Below are positions 63,701 through 63,955 of a DNA stretch of 64,000 bases, in pieces (the first letter of the stretch is position 1; each line of letters opens with the position of its first letter). The notes under the pieces are model-generated. The model was not told the DNA's origin and did not search any database. It saw only the letters and a list, made by a program, of their open reading frames with translations. This DNA comes from Bathymodiolus brooksi. Taxonomy: Eukaryota; Mollusca; Bivalvia; Mytilida; Modiolidae. The stretch is from contig OY804580.1 of NCBI GenBank assembly GCA_963680875.1, positions 110,921,534 through 110,985,533 of the forward strand, read 5' to 3'. Position numbers and translations under genes: made by a program.

Positions 63701-63955
63701 TTCGGTGTTGTCACATTTTCTCCTAAGATTTACTTTGCTGGTTGTTTGTTTGATATTGTAAAATAATGGTTTATCATGTACAATAAGTAGTTCTCTATTG
63801 ACAGGTACATCAGTCCAAGAGTCAAAATCTTTACACAGGTGTAATATTTTATTCTTTATTGACAGGTACATCAATACAGGAAGGTAAAGCCATTATCCAG
63901 GATGCCTTAGATCAGTTTGAAAACCCTACACATATAGCTGTCAAGTGTACTGCAG
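644..63955 (+). CDS. HIP1: Huntingtin-interacting protein 1 (HIP1/HIP1R/Sla2 family), 3'-incomplete, split into about 20 exons
   Basis: The joined exons (listed separately) encode about 630 residues that follow vertebrate HIP1/HIP1R in order and without gaps. Residues 1-282 form an ANTH domain. Exon 2 carries the family's phosphoinositide signature, K-A-x6-P-V-K-E-K-H. An acidic, proline-rich linker (about 283-340) follows, then a long coiled coil that starts near R342. Known role of the family: an endocytic adaptor that binds PtdIns(4,5)P2, clathrin light chain and, through the C-terminal THATCH domain, F-actin at coated pits. The last visible exon matches the conserved start of the segment just before THATCH; the actin-binding part is outside the window. 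All junctions use GT-AG sites and phases agree from exon 1 to 18. Invertebrates usually have a single member, so HIP1 versus HIP1R is not a meaningful choice. Part of one exon is lost in the N gap at 62395-62594. Confidence 0.93.
731..1936. other. Start of HIP1 intron 1, no recognised feature
   Basis: AT-rich intron sequence. I find no exon-like open segment with splice sites and no element I can name. Confidence 0.5.
1937..3299. mobile_element. Probable old DNA transposon with GTTATGAAC subterminal motifs
   Basis: The ends are inverted copies of TGTTCATAA followed a few bases later by GGTGTC (left 1937-1956, right ending about 3299). Exact GTTATGAAC or its complement occurs at 1938, 2134, 2312, 2923 and 3122, often next to GTGTC(C/T). 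I see no transposase. A hAT-like MITE is nested at 2489-2905. Boundaries and target duplication are not secure. Confidence 0.4.
2489..2905. mobile_element. hAT-like MITE, copy 1 (8-bp target duplication)
   Basis: The 417-bp element begins CAGGGCTCACCA and ends with the inverted TGGTGAGCCCTG. Perfect 8-bp direct repeats AGTGTATC flank it at 2481-2488 and 2906-2913. CAGGG termini with an 8-bp duplication are typical of the hAT superfamily. It has no coding capacity. An inverted relative lies at 27184-27583. Confidence 0.88.
3629..3884 (+). mobile_element. tRNA-derived SINE, family A
   Basis: The head is tRNA-like with a B-box-like GAGATCGAACCC, followed by a body (GTGATAAAGTTTGTCAGTGA, TTACTCCACCAATAAAACTG) and a tail ending AGTGGCATTAAACACCATAA with CCCTAA repeats. 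Very similar copies lie at 23642, 57793 and, truncated, at 6838, 32589 and 50109. Confidence 0.85.
4218..4509 (-). mobile_element. tRNA-derived SINE, family B, antisense
   Basis: On the minus strand the head reads GGGCCTGGGTGGCTCAATGA, then GGTTCGTGCCCGG (a good B box), a body with TCCACCACTAAAACTGGTC, and a tail GGCATTAAACACCAAAAATC with TCAA repeats at its end. The tail sequence is duplicated once. A 139-codon frame here is just SINE sequence. Confidence 0.85.
4558..4621 (+). CDS. HIP1: HIP1 exon 2 (ANTH phosphoinositide-binding motif)
   Basis: Acceptor ATTACAG, 64 nt, donor GTATCC, ending phase 1. It encodes residues 30-50, including [19 protein letters not shown]. The pattern K-A-x6-P-x-K-x-K-H is the ANTH motif whose lysines and histidine contact PtdIns(4,5)P2 in CALM/AP180 and which HIP1 proteins share. 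The exon lies just downstream of a minus-strand SINE (4218-4509), about 50 bp from its acceptor. Confidence 0.93.
4818..4987. mobile_element. Short MITE with TACAGTAG...TTATAAGG ends
   Basis: Left end TACACTAGCCCCCTATTATAAGG-like; right end reversed TACAGTAGTCACACTCTTATAAGG-like. TA at both borders suggests a Tc1/mariner-type target. A relative lies at 9941-10516. Confidence 0.6.
5230..5910. mobile_element. Possible element containing a perfect 35-bp-arm hairpin
   Basis: The 9-bp direct repeats TCTACACTA at 5221-5229 and 5911-5919 flank a less AT-rich 680-bp segment. Inside, 5520-5554 and 5562-5596 are perfect inverted repeats. Terminal inverted repeats are not clear, so the class is unknown. 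Confidence 0.4.
5520..5596. repeat. Perfect inverted repeat, 35-bp arms, 7-bp loop
   Basis: The arm 5520-5554 is exactly the reverse complement of 5562-5596, with TTATTTG between. The near-identical direct words GGTAAACATTC and GGTAAGCATTC overlap its two edges. Confidence 0.97.
6838..7000 (+). mobile_element. SINE family A, 5'-truncated
   Basis: It retains the body from the GACAGCATTATGTGAT region through AATAAAACTGACTGCCACAA to the ATTAAACACCATAACCC tail. The tRNA-like head is missing. Confidence 0.75.
7498..8290. repeat. Local segmental duplications
   Basis: 7498-7595 is repeated at 7749-7850 (shared ACAAAATTGTTTACTTTTT and GGCAGAATGTC), and 7595-7720 is repeated at 8057-8190 (shared GAAACAAATxTTTTCATCTGA, then TTGGAACTCCATTC). 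Between them, 7872-8051 is a short element with TAGTCAAACCTGTATATAAA and inverted TTAAGGCAGGTTTGACTGTA ends. Confidence 0.65.
8300..8978. other. Intron 2, no recognised feature
   Basis: AT-rich DNA with a small SINE-tail-like piece near 8726-8765. Nothing else can be supported. Confidence 0.4.
9022..9164 (+). CDS. HIP1: HIP1 exon 3 (ANTH core)
   Basis: The preferred acceptor is AG at 9020-9021, giving [19 protein letters not shown], which aligns residue for residue with HIP1 (HAR-TCILGTHHEKGA). The second AG at 9027-9028 is also in frame but would drop two residues. The exon continues to DGHHH and a GTAAGT donor (phase 0), residues 51-98. Conserved points include LGT, the [22 protein letters not shown]. 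Confidence 0.94.
9208..9660. mobile_element. Tandem-core/hairpin element, degenerate
   Basis: It begins TTTTTATGCCCATG with GGGCATTAAG just after, then CATTCCACATTTGGTTTCC and a TTCTGGAGTTATAC region, and ends with a hairpin GTGTCCTCTGGACAC. A relative lies at 21318-21645 with hairpin GTGTCCTATGGGCAC. It starts just after exon 3. Confidence 0.5.
9941..10516. mobile_element. Short MITE with TACAGTAGTCC ends, interrupted by a SINE
   Basis: Left TACAGTAGTCCACCATTATA; right reversed CACGGTAGTCCCTTTCTTATA. The interior from 10321 onward aligns with 4818-4987. Family C SINE sits at 9962-10320 inside it, so the MITE is older. Confidence 0.6.
9962..10320 (-). mobile_element. tRNA-derived SINE, family C (V-SINE-like), antisense
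   Basis: On the minus strand the head reads CCACATCAGTGGTGTAATTG ... GTGGGTTCCACCCC (B box), and the tail ends TTAAACAACAATCACTCACTC. It is inserted in a MITE (9941-10516). Copies occur at 22353 and 46525. The layout resembles the molluscan V-SINE group, named from general knowledge only. Confidence 0.8.
10671..10881 (+). mobile_element. SINE family B, 5'-truncated
   Basis: It starts inside the B box region (GGGTTCTCGCCCGGCTTTGT), then the family B body and the tail TTAAACACCAAAAATCAATC with ATCA repeats. It ends about 30 bp before HIP1 exon 4. Confidence 0.83.
10912..10968 (+). CDS. HIP1: HIP1 exon 4 (ANTH)
   Basis: Acceptor TTGCAG, 57 nt (19 codons, phase 0 both sides), perfect GTAAGT donor. 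It encodes [19 protein letters not shown], matching the family segment xLxDCQRYRSNIxEIGDLW. Only about 30 bp separate this acceptor from the 3' tail of a SINE (10671-10881), so the intron end is largely SINE-derived. Confidence 0.92.
11200..11415 (-). pseudogene. CR1-like LINE ORF2 C-terminal tail
   Basis: The 71-residue peptide [20 protein letters not shown] and onward to [12 protein letters not shown] has the usual DEYHFxLxC...LR...F(I/L) pattern at the end of CR1-group ORF2 proteins. Confidence 0.65.
11643..12475 (-). pseudogene. L1/Tx1-like LINE ORF2 C-terminus, nested fragment
   Basis: The peptide [38 protein letters not shown] and the zinc-knuckle-like [18 protein letters not shown] parallel the C-terminus of the LINE at 15466-19870 ([38 protein letters not shown]). 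The join to CR1-like sequence falls near 12475. Confidence 0.75.
12404..13217 (-). pseudogene. CR1-like LINE reverse transcriptase, frameshifted
   Basis: Two adjoining frames (13217-12840 and 12838-12404) are broken within the QGDS(LSP) motif, where the first frame reads [10 protein letters not shown] instead of continuing into FTNDLHDIF. Motif A keeps FVDL and motif C keeps FADD. N-terminal endonuclease sequence is absent. Confidence 0.8.
13220..14330. other. Intron 4, mostly unassigned
   Basis: A short inverted repeat (AAAATATTCAATTAC and GTAATTGAATATTTTT, 13229-13301) borders the LINE. Around 13860-14070 two similar stretches (TTGTTTCTTAGAATTTT and GATGTTTCTTAGAATTTT) form a local duplication. 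No gene is visible. Confidence 0.4.
14428..14644. repeat. 27-bp minisatellite, about 8 copies
   Basis: Unit AAAATATAACTTGATCCAAA plus AGCCGTC. Since 27 is a multiple of three, minus-strand frames of 9-residue repeats appear (14379-14637); these are not genes. It appears to have grown from the 3' part of a degraded family A SINE (14330-14430). Confidence 0.93.
15719..16110 (-). pseudogene. LINE ORF2 C-terminal end after a second frameshift
   Basis: In this frame the zinc-knuckle region reads [20 protein letters not shown], continuous with the previous frame's HRLQK. It ends with a stop at 15719, about 230 bp before the poly-A tract. Confidence 0.8.
16042..17160 (-). pseudogene. LINE ORF2, middle-to-C-terminal part after a frameshift
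   Basis: Opens in a new frame directly after the 788-codon frame. [21 protein letters not shown] resembles the post-RT region of Tx1-type ORF2 (W.SRxLTxxGKxxIxK), followed by [10 protein letters not shown] and [18 protein letters not shown]. It runs into a second frameshift near 16100. Confidence 0.85.
17162..19528 (-). pseudogene. LINE ORF2, endonuclease and reverse transcriptase part
   Basis: An open frame of 788 codons. The AP endonuclease spans about residues 1-240: [10 protein letters not shown] (6-15), QETH (37-40), NIYAPN (112-117), GDFNCIL (149-155), SNHDLV (233-238). The usual SRID is SRIY at 207-210, so a conserved Asp is lost. The reverse transcriptase follows: NKSPGEDG (469-476), NWRPLTLLN (529-537), FLDQQKAFD (597-605), RQGCPIAPL (657-665), FADD (705-708). 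The style is L1/Tx1 clade. The frame stops at 17162 and resumes in another frame at 17160, so the protein is broken, though this is a young-looking copy. Confidence 0.9.
21318..21645. mobile_element. Tandem-core/hairpin element, degenerate, second copy
   Basis: TTTTTATGCCCC start, CATCCCACATTTGGTTTCTG, CATTCTGGAGTTTCC, and end hairpin GTGTCCTATGGGCACATT match the order of 9208-9660. Confidence 0.5.
21645..22350. repeat. Intron 4 end, with a palindrome and CTGATAT words
   Basis: An inverted repeat built on GTATTAAATATAAACCATGA spans about 21949-21999. Several CTGATAT(G) words at 22053-22220 suggest a decayed repeat. No gene is visible. Confidence 0.45.
22353..22612 (-). mobile_element. SINE family C, antisense, head missing
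   Basis: It shares the tail (GATTGTTGTTTAATGCCAAC), body (GAACAAGTTAATTTTCATTG, TAGTGCTAGTTCACTGAAAC) and the GAACAAATACCAATATTATA region with 9962-10320. The tRNA-like head is absent. It ends about 140 bp before exon 5. Confidence 0.77.
22753..22833 (+). CDS. HIP1: HIP1 exon 5 (ANTH)
   Basis: Acceptor GTTTTTCAG, 81 nt (27 codons, phase 0), donor GTATTG. It encodes [18 protein letters not shown] and ends ...LNFHRK, parallel to HIP1 xHLxxxYGQLxxxYxKLLxxKxxFHxK. It follows an 11.8-kb intron filled with LINE and DNA-transposon sequence. Confidence 0.93.
23037..23085. repeat. Perfect palindrome, 24-bp arms, 1-bp centre
   Basis: The arm beginning GTATTAAGTTTAACATACAA (23037-23060) is exactly complementary to 23062-23085, with a single C between. 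Confidence 0.97.
23642..23904 (+). mobile_element. SINE family A, near full length
   Basis: Head GATTGTATGGTAGTTGG, box-B-like GTGAGTCCGAAC, body and tail in the same order as 3629-3884, ending in CCTAA-type repeats. Confidence 0.83.
24069..24145 (+). CDS. HIP1: HIP1 exon 6 (ANTH)
   Basis: A long T tract and TTTTTCAG acceptor, 77 nt ending phase 2, donor GTAAGT. It encodes [15 protein letters not shown]...CGSDVNN plus the first two bases of a tyrosine codon. The DVNN motif is strongly conserved across HIP1, HIP1R and Sla2. Confidence 0.92.
24532..25855. mobile_element. Outer TIR element carrying a nested tandem-core element
   Basis: The left end TATGACGTGCTGTTTTGGCT and right end (reversed) TATGATGTGCTGTTTCGGCT continue to GTAA, about 28 bp with few mismatches. 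Nearly all of the interior is the nested element 24647-25828. Confidence 0.6.
24647..25828 (+). mobile_element. Helitron/Helentron-like non-autonomous element with tandem core (copy a)
   Basis: The 5' palindrome AGCTCACCTGGCC-cagag-GGCCATGTGAGCT is followed by a GTCCGTCGTTG region. The core has about 3-4 repeats of 160-167 bp (TCAAGATCTACCTACCCTG marker at 24963, 25125, 25289, 25449). The 3' end is GGTGAGCTATACA, hairpin GGCTCCTGGGAGCC, then CTAG before T. A hairpin followed by CTRR is a Helitron signature; tandem-core forms are known in bivalves as pearl-like elements. Confidence 0.65.
26000..27170. other. Intron 6, no recognised feature
   Basis: A short block (AGAAATAATTTATGGAAGGGG) is repeated at 25854 and 25987, and GGTAAGTTTGTTGGAGATTT is repeated at 25876 and 25914. 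I see no gene. Confidence 0.4.
27184..27583. mobile_element. hAT-like MITE, copy 2 (inverted relative to copy 1)
   Basis: It starts CAGGGCTTACCA and ends TTGGTGAGCCCTG, and its interior is the reverse complement of 2489-2905 over most of its length (shared blocks around GGGCGACTTGACTTCTC and the CCCCTACCTTTCAC region). AATACT occurs directly on both sides, which is probably a decayed 8-bp target duplication. Confidence 0.82.
27972..29284. repeat. 65-bp minisatellite, about 20 copies
   Basis: Unit starts TGTATCTAGACAAACACAAT and includes AACAGTGGTCTGTGG and TTTAAATAATTATATGTAAT. Copies differ at a few positions (CAAACA/CGAACA, GCAGTG/GCATTG, GTGGTC/ATGATC), in patterns that suggest block duplication. 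It lies in intron 6. Confidence 0.95.
29481..29661. mobile_element. MITE of the CCTGTCTAAACC family (divergent)
   Basis: Starts TACAGTGTATCCTGTCTAAA, with TTAGACAGG words inside. Related copies lie at 30377-30550 and 36777-36944 and in the 61.3-kb minisatellite. Confidence 0.5.
29811..30356 (+). mobile_element. Helentron-like tandem-core element (copy b)
   Basis: Starts with a CCAACGAAGTTGCGATGGGATA palindrome-like head, has four core repeats of about 130 bp (marker CATCCTTGTGAACACTCTAG), and ends GGGGATATGCCACGCTTTGC followed by GTTGCCCTTGTT. It shares unit and ends with 55211-56022. The 150-codon frame at 29941-30393 is repeat sequence. Confidence 0.65.
30377..30550. mobile_element. MITE of the CCTGTCTAAACC family
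   Basis: Left TAGTCAAACCTGTCTAAACC; right reversed TACAGTGTCACCTGTCTAAAC. Terminal inverted repeats of about 20 bp with TA borders fit a mariner-like MITE of 174 bp. Confidence 0.65.
30560..31550. other. Intron 6, mostly unassigned
   Basis: A short pair of inverted words (ACCTGTCTTGTAAGACCAGT near 30812 and CAAGACAGGTGGTCT near 30860) suggests a small related MITE. Otherwise nothing is recognised. Confidence 0.4.
31561..32473 (+). mobile_element. Helentron-like tandem-core element (copy c)
   Basis: 5' palindrome TATACCCCCCGCAAC-gaa-GTTGTAGGGGGGTATA, then a (GTCC)n/(GTCT)n tract at 31610-31680, then core repeats of roughly 150 bp (marker GTTCCAGAGTTATTGGACTT at 31802, 31962, 32070, 32230). 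3' end GGGGGGTATATCTTA, hairpin GTGAGCTGTGCTCAC, then ACTAGTTT. Confidence 0.68.
32589..32688 (+). mobile_element. SINE family A, 3' fragment
   Basis: It matches the last 100 bp of family A, from CTCCGGGTACTCCGG through AATAAAACTGACCGCCATGA to ATTAAACACCATAAT. Confidence 0.75.
32700..33410. other. Intron 6 end, no recognised feature
   Basis: AT-rich, no repeats or exon-like segments that I can support. Confidence 0.4.
33416..33477 (+). CDS. HIP1: HIP1 exon 7 (ANTH)
   Basis: Acceptor TTTACAG, 62 nt, donor GTTAGT (phase 1 out). It encodes [20 protein letters not shown] and completes the split tyrosine from exon 6. It matches the family stretch (I/F)FQLTVEMFDYxxxELxL. Confidence 0.92.
33973..34137. 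repeat. Long imperfect inverted repeat (foldback), about 65-bp arms
   Basis: Left arm words TTATTGAAGATCTGGGATTT, CTTCCAC and GAGAAATTC (33991-34032) are matched in inverse order on the right (GAATTTCTC, GTGGAAGAAATCCCAGATCT, TCAATA, 34078-34121); the similarity reaches from AGGT at 33973 to ACCT at 34137. Confidence 0.9.
34140..34940. other. Intron 7, no recognised feature
   Basis: GGTACGGTCACAAGATACGA-like (33502) and GGTGCGGTCACACAATGCAA (34402) are weak direct repeats. No gene seen. Confidence 0.35.
34947..35090. repeat. Long inverted repeat, 67-bp arms, 10-bp loop
   Basis: 34947-35013 and 35024-35090 are complementary with only about three mismatches (for example GTTTGATTGGGG against GTTTCATTGGGG). 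The loop is CAGAGCTTCA. Confidence 0.96.
35603..35743 (+). CDS. HIP1: HIP1 exon 8 ([13 protein letters not shown] block)
   Basis: Acceptor CTTTTTCAG, 141 nt, donor GTAAGT (phase 1 in, phase 1 out). It encodes [11 protein letters not shown]..., then the diagnostic block [20 protein letters not shown] and [12 protein letters not shown]. In vertebrates this reads [20 protein letters not shown], so this is the most diagnostic single exon. A tandem-core mobile element begins only 22 bp after its donor. Confidence 0.96.
35766..36740 (+). mobile_element. Helentron-like tandem-core element (copy d)
   Basis: 5' palindrome AGCTCACCTTGCC-aaa-GGCAATGTGAGCT, then TTGCCATCGGTGTCTGTCGT, then five core repeats of about 155 bp (markers CTGAAACCG, CCAAATGAACCGAAACTTGG, CACAGGCAATTCTTGTTTC). 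3' end GGTGAGCGACACATG, hairpin CTCAGCCCACTGAG, then CCTCTAG before T. It begins 22 bp after exon 8. Confidence 0.72.
36777..36944. mobile_element. MITE of the CCTGTCTAAACC family
   Basis: Left TATAGTGAAACCTGTCTAAA; right reversed TACAGGGACACCTGTCTAAA. 168 bp, non-coding. Confidence 0.65.
36966..37084. repeat. Inverted repeat (foldback)
   Basis: CATCAGATATTTTGGTAGGC (36991-37010) pairs with GCCTATCAAAATATCTGATG (37039-37058), one mismatch; the outer words ATTGAACAAA and TTTGTTCAAT extend the stem. A 102-codon minus-strand frame here is not supported as a gene. Confidence 0.85.
37210..37733. other. Intron 8 end, no recognised feature
   Basis: Nothing beyond the exon 9 acceptor can be supported. 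Confidence 0.4.
37734..37791 (+). CDS. HIP1: HIP1 exon 9 (ANTH)
   Basis: Acceptor TGTTGTAG, 58 nt, donor GTAATT (phase 2 out). It encodes [19 protein letters not shown], equal to the family LPADTLQGHRDRFxEQF. Confidence 0.94.
37955..38360. mobile_element. hAT-like MITE with AGGGG termini
   Basis: The left end reads AAGGGGGAAACGATTCAC; the right end, reversed, reads TAGGGGTGTAATGATACAC. Both are flanked by CTTAAATGT (37946-37954 and 38361-38369), a 9-base direct match that covers an 8-bp target site. AGGGGTGTAA(C/T)GAT ends are common in animal hAT MITEs. It is about 406 bp and non-coding. Confidence 0.75.
38427..38540. mobile_element. Fragment related to the CAGGGCTC hAT-like MITEs
   Basis: CAGGGCTCACG followed by GGGCGAAGAAGTC resembles the left end of the 2489-2905 element. 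The similarity fades after about 110 bp and no matching right end is seen nearby. Confidence 0.35.
38541..39500. other. Intron 9, unassigned
   Basis: Slightly less AT-rich patches (38520-38620, 38740-38820), but I find no exon-like frame with splice sites and no named repeat. Confidence 0.35.
39505..45987. mobile_element. Possible hAT-like element whose interior is the 53-bp satellite
   Basis: AACTAAAGT followed within four bases by CAGGG at the left (39506-39523) is mirrored at the right by CCCTG, one base and ACTTTAGTT (45973-45987). The right inner end, reversed, reads CAGGGCTCTCACTAC, like the CAGGGCTCACCA ends of the hAT-like MITEs here. No flanking target duplication was found. Confidence 0.45.
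39570..45952. repeat. 53-bp satellite array, about 120 copies with higher-order structure
   Basis: Unit starts ACTTCTCTCTGTTGTCCCCC and includes ACTTCTCCCTGTGAGCTCTC and TGAAAGAGAAGTC. Rare variants recur at fixed spacing: CTGAACGAG at 40741 and 42947, CTATCTG at 40918 and 43124, TCTCCATGTG at 40301, 41361, 42507 and 43567, and a shortened 33-bp unit at 42185, 44391 and 45484. This shows a 2206-bp block duplication (41 units plus one 33-bp unit) and smaller ones of 1007, 1060 and 1093 bp. Confidence 0.97.
46400..46475 (+). CDS. HIP1: HIP1 exon 10 (end of ANTH domain)
   Basis: Acceptor ATTTTCAG, 76 nt, donor GTAAGT, ending phase 0. It encodes (R)[19 protein letters not shown] and VPGLPD, parallel to LRNFFRRASDMLYFKRLIQIPRLPE. 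It follows an 8.6-kb intron that holds the 53-bp satellite. A SINE sits about 50 bp after the donor. Confidence 0.93.
46525..46850 (+). mobile_element. SINE family C, sense
   Basis: B-box-like GGGTTTGAGCCCC at the left, then the body in the opposite orientation to the other two copies, and the tail GTTAAACAACAATCACTCAC. It starts about 50 bp after HIP1 exon 10. Confidence 0.8.
46991..48196. mobile_element. TIR element with TAC(C/T)GTATTTTA ends, 36 bp before exon 11
   Basis: Left TACCGTATTTTACGGACTAT and right (reversed) TACTGTATTTTATGGACGAT continue to AGGTCGA, 27 bp with three mismatches. ATAGGTCGA words recur inside the left end. TA borders suggest a mariner-like target. About 1.2 kb, no transposase seen. 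Confidence 0.75.
48233..48364 (+). CDS. HIP1: HIP1 exon 11 (ANTH-coil linker, acidic and proline-rich)
   Basis: Acceptor TGTTTTCAG, 132 nt (44 codons, phase 0). It encodes [20 protein letters not shown], then a run rich in E and P ([17 protein letters not shown]) ending TTEPPPP before the GTAAGT donor. The first half is the conserved PPNFLxASxxxxHxKPVVVxP segment. The acidic DLVD stretch sits where vertebrate HIP1 has its clathrin/AP2-binding region, but no exact clathrin box is visible. The last 36 bases plus the donor are the founder of the tandem array that follows. Confidence 0.93.
48365..49092 (+). repeat. 43-bp tandem array of exon end plus 5' splice site, about 17 copies
   Basis: Each unit reads GTAAGTAGAAGATCTGATTG then ACACCTCAGAACC and a CCTCCTCCG-type end. 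It corresponds to the last 36 bases of HIP1 exon 11 plus GTAAGTA. Two units are 40 bp. GTAAGT is kept in 12 units including the authentic donor; others read TTAGGT, TTAAGT, GAAAGT or ATAAGT. Use of the second donor would add 43 nt and meet TGA after six codons (VSRSSD). Confidence 0.96.
49512..49558 (+). CDS. HIP1: HIP1 exon 12 (linker)
   Basis: Acceptor TTTCACAG, 47 nt, donor GTAATT (phase 2 out). It encodes [15 protein letters not shown] plus part of an arginine. FGPP followed by DxRDL in the next exon matches vertebrate HIP1R (TFGPPNGSVKDDRDL), which supports this small exon. Confidence 0.86.
49715..50052. repeat. 28/31-bp minisatellite, about 11 copies
   Basis: Unit GAATCCACAGTATTAAGTAG plus AACTGTTTAGT; some units have the shorter ending AACTGTTATT. 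In intron 12. Confidence 0.94.
50109..50172 (-). mobile_element. SINE family A, 3' fragment, antisense
   Basis: The reverse complement gives the tail region: TGATATAACTGAAATATTGT, then GAAAGTGGAGTTAAACACCATAA. About 64 bp, in intron 12. Confidence 0.6.
50455..50527 (+). CDS. HIP1: HIP1 exon 13 (start of coiled coil)
   Basis: Acceptor TTTTTCAG, 73 nt, donor GTTAGT, ending phase 0. It encodes (R)[19 protein letters not shown] plus RLKLE with clear heptad spacing of I/L. It matches DRDLQIESLKREVEMLRSELEKIKLE. Confidence 0.9.
50984..51076 (+). CDS. HIP1: HIP1 exon 14 (coiled coil)
   Basis: Acceptor TATGTAG, 93 nt (31 codons, phase 0), donor GTAAGT. The peptide, [20 protein letters not shown] and onward to ADRALK, is a charged heptad-repeat helix, as expected after exon 13. 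Confidence 0.88.
51674..51752 (+). CDS. HIP1: HIP1 exon 15 (coiled coil)
   Basis: Acceptor TTATAG, 79 nt, donor GTGAGT (phase 1 out). It encodes [20 protein letters not shown] then KLTEAE. It joins in phase to exon 16 and corresponds to the segment before the conserved YNKLKEKH stretch. A 51-bp minisatellite starts about 120 bp after the donor. Confidence 0.88.
51871..52685. repeat. 51-bp minisatellite, about 16 copies
   Basis: Unit GAATAACGTTGATACTGAAT then ATATCACTCTGTTTTATCAC and TGGAAAATATA. The length is 17 codons with no stop in two frames, so long frames of 305 (minus) and 261 (plus) codons appear. They have no start context, splice sites or family match and are not genes. Confidence 0.96.
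52686..53018. repeat. 28-bp minisatellite derived from the 51-bp unit, about 12 copies
   Basis: Unit TAGAATAACGTTGATACTGA plus ATATATCA is the 51-bp unit without its CTCTGTTTTATCACTGGAAA part. It directly continues the previous array. Confidence 0.95.
53335..53693. mobile_element. Possible short element with GGACGAAGTCC palindromic ends
   Basis: GGACGAAGTCC at 53341-53351 and AGGACTTCGTCCT at 53675-53687 bound about 360 bp. The self-complementary ends resemble the heads of the tandem-core elements but no core repeat is present. Confidence 0.35.
54076..54164 (+). CDS. HIP1: HIP1 exon 16 (coiled coil, conserved KLREEH block)
   Basis: Acceptor TATTTTCAG, 89 nt, donor GTAAGC (phase 0 out). It encodes [20 protein letters not shown] then [10 protein letters not shown], parallel to ARYNKLKEKHSELVxxHAELLRK. 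A 30-bp minisatellite begins about 10 bp after the donor. Confidence 0.92.
54174..54440. repeat. 30-bp minisatellite next to the exon 16 donor, 9 copies
   Basis: Unit ATCATTATTACATGATATTA plus TAGGATATTT. It begins about 10 bp after the GTAAGC donor at 54165. Ten-codon repeat frames on both strands are artefacts. Confidence 0.95.
54694..54762 (+). CDS. HIP1: HIP1 exon 17 (coiled coil)
   Basis: Acceptor CATTTTAG, 69 nt (23 codons, phase 0), donor GTAAAA. It encodes [23 protein letters not shown]. The NAEVTKxL block is nearly identical to vertebrate HIP1. Confidence 0.9.
54838..55210 (+). mobile_element. SINE family A, interrupted and divergent
   Basis: A head-like part (54838-54965) and a body part (55150-55210, CTCCACCAATAAAACTGATA) flank a block (about 54968-55115) that also occurs at 53713-53860. 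A tandem-core element (55211) has replaced or interrupted the tail; the SINE tail words GTTAAAAGTGGAGTTTAACACC resume after it at about 56022. Confidence 0.5.
55211..56022 (+). mobile_element. Helentron-like tandem-core element (copy e)
   Basis: Head TATCCCCTCGCCAAC-gaa-GTTGCGAAGGGATA, six core repeats of about 130-150 bp (marker AACATCCTTGTGAACACTCT), and the same 3' end as copy b: GGGGATATGCCACGCTTTGC, GTTGCCCTTGTT. It interrupts a family A SINE. Confidence 0.7.
56030..57780. other. Intron 17, no recognised feature
   Basis: AT-rich. A 69-codon plus-strand frame at 57067-57276 has no recognisable motif and no flanking splice sites that fit HIP1 phase. I see nothing to annotate. Confidence 0.4.
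57793..58009 (+). mobile_element. SINE family A, near full length
   Basis: Head GTAGTGGTCGTGCTCGTATG, box-B-like GTGAGTTCAAACCCC, body CTCCACCTTTAAAATTGATT, and tail AATTAAACACCATAAACC. Part of the body is deleted compared with 3629-3884. Confidence 0.8.
58681..59696. repeat. 33-bp minisatellite, about 31 copies
   Basis: Unit AATCAGAAGCTGTAAATTGA plus AGGACAAAAACGT; variants have TTAATTGAAGAAC and ACACGT, and the TTAATTGAAGAAC type is concentrated at the right end. The 11-codon period creates open frames in three or more frames, including 392 codons on the minus strand; these are artefacts. Confidence 0.96.
59705..60298. other. Intron 17 end, no recognised feature
   Basis: Non-repetitive AT-rich sequence up to the exon 18 acceptor. 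Confidence 0.4.
60299..60436 (+). CDS. HIP1: HIP1 exon 18 (coiled coil)
   Basis: Acceptor TTGATTAG, 138 nt (46 codons, phase 0), donor GTATTG. The peptide begins [20 protein letters not shown] and ends NTDLQTDKE. It is highly charged and consistent with the central coil, which is poorly conserved in sequence across the family. Confidence 0.87.
60794..61052 (+). mobile_element. SINE family B, full length
   Basis: Head GGGCTCAATGAGTTAGGTAG (A-box region), B box GGTTCGTGCCCGG, body and ATTAAACACCAAAATC tail. It is inserted in an older repeat with AAACCTGTATATAAAGG-type ends (about 60684-61110). Confidence 0.86.
61240..61281 (+). CDS. HIP1: Candidate HIP1 microexon between exons 18 and 19
   Basis: A good acceptor (ATATTTACAG) and donor (GAG followed by GTACTT) bound 42 nt, 14 codons, phase 0 at both ends, encoding [14 protein letters not shown]. 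The phase fits exon 18 and the frame after it, so it could be skipped or included without harm. There is no family match, and the proline is unusual for a coil, so it may be alternative or a chance open segment. Confidence 0.4.
61318..61845. repeat. 57-bp minisatellite derived from the CCTGTCTAAACC MITE, about 9 copies
   Basis: Unit GGGGCCAATTTTATTGATAT, ACATGTACACTGGAACCTGT, CTAAGCCAAACCTCCTT. The part GGAACCTGTCTAAGCCAAAC is a MITE end, and after the array the MITE continues (GGAATAGACAGGTGTTCAGT at 61853). The 19-codon frames on both strands (171, 189 and 145 codons) are artefacts. Confidence 0.94.
62395..62594. other. Assembly gap (200 N)
   Basis: A 200-base run of N, a round number that probably marks a gap of unknown true size. 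It removes the acceptor and first part of HIP1 exon 19 and possibly a neighbouring repeat. Confidence 0.99.
62595..62659 (+). CDS. HIP1: HIP1 exon 19, 5' part lost in the assembly gap
   Basis: From the end of the N run the frame reads [21 protein letters not shown] up to a GTATAA donor (phase 0 out), a coiled-coil sequence. A splice acceptor at the visible CAG (62595-62597) would give an immediate stop in the required phase, so the exon must begin inside the gap. Comparison with vertebrate proteins suggests about 20-30 residues are missing here. Confidence 0.75.
62660..63102. other. Intron 19, no recognised feature
   Basis: Intron between exons 19 and 20; nothing further visible. Confidence 0.45.
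63103..63265 (+). CDS. HIP1: HIP1 exon 20 (coiled coil)
   Basis: Acceptor GTTGTAG, 163 nt, donor GTAAGT-like GGTAAG (phase 1 out). It encodes [40 protein letters not shown] and [14 protein letters not shown], regular heptads typical of the end of the HIP1 coil. Confidence 0.9.
63805..63838 (+). pseudogene. Duplicated start of HIP1 exon 21 (decoy or cryptic exon)
   Basis: TATTGACAGGTACATCA occurs at 63797-63813 and again at 63858-63874, where it is the true exon 21 acceptor. The upstream copy would encode [11 protein letters not shown] and meets AG|GT at 63837-63840. Its 34-nt length shifts the frame, and reading on into exon 21 gives a stop, so it looks like a duplicated acceptor rather than a coding exon. 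Confidence 0.55.
63866..63955 (+). CDS. HIP1: HIP1 exon 21 (conserved block before the THATCH region)
   Basis: Acceptor TTGACAG, 90 nt, donor GTTTGT (phase 1 out). It encodes [30 protein letters not shown]. The IIQDALxQxExPxxxxCT pattern is the conserved segment after the coil in HIP1 and HIP1R. It is the last exon in the window; the next exon must supply two bases of the split codon. Confidence 0.93.
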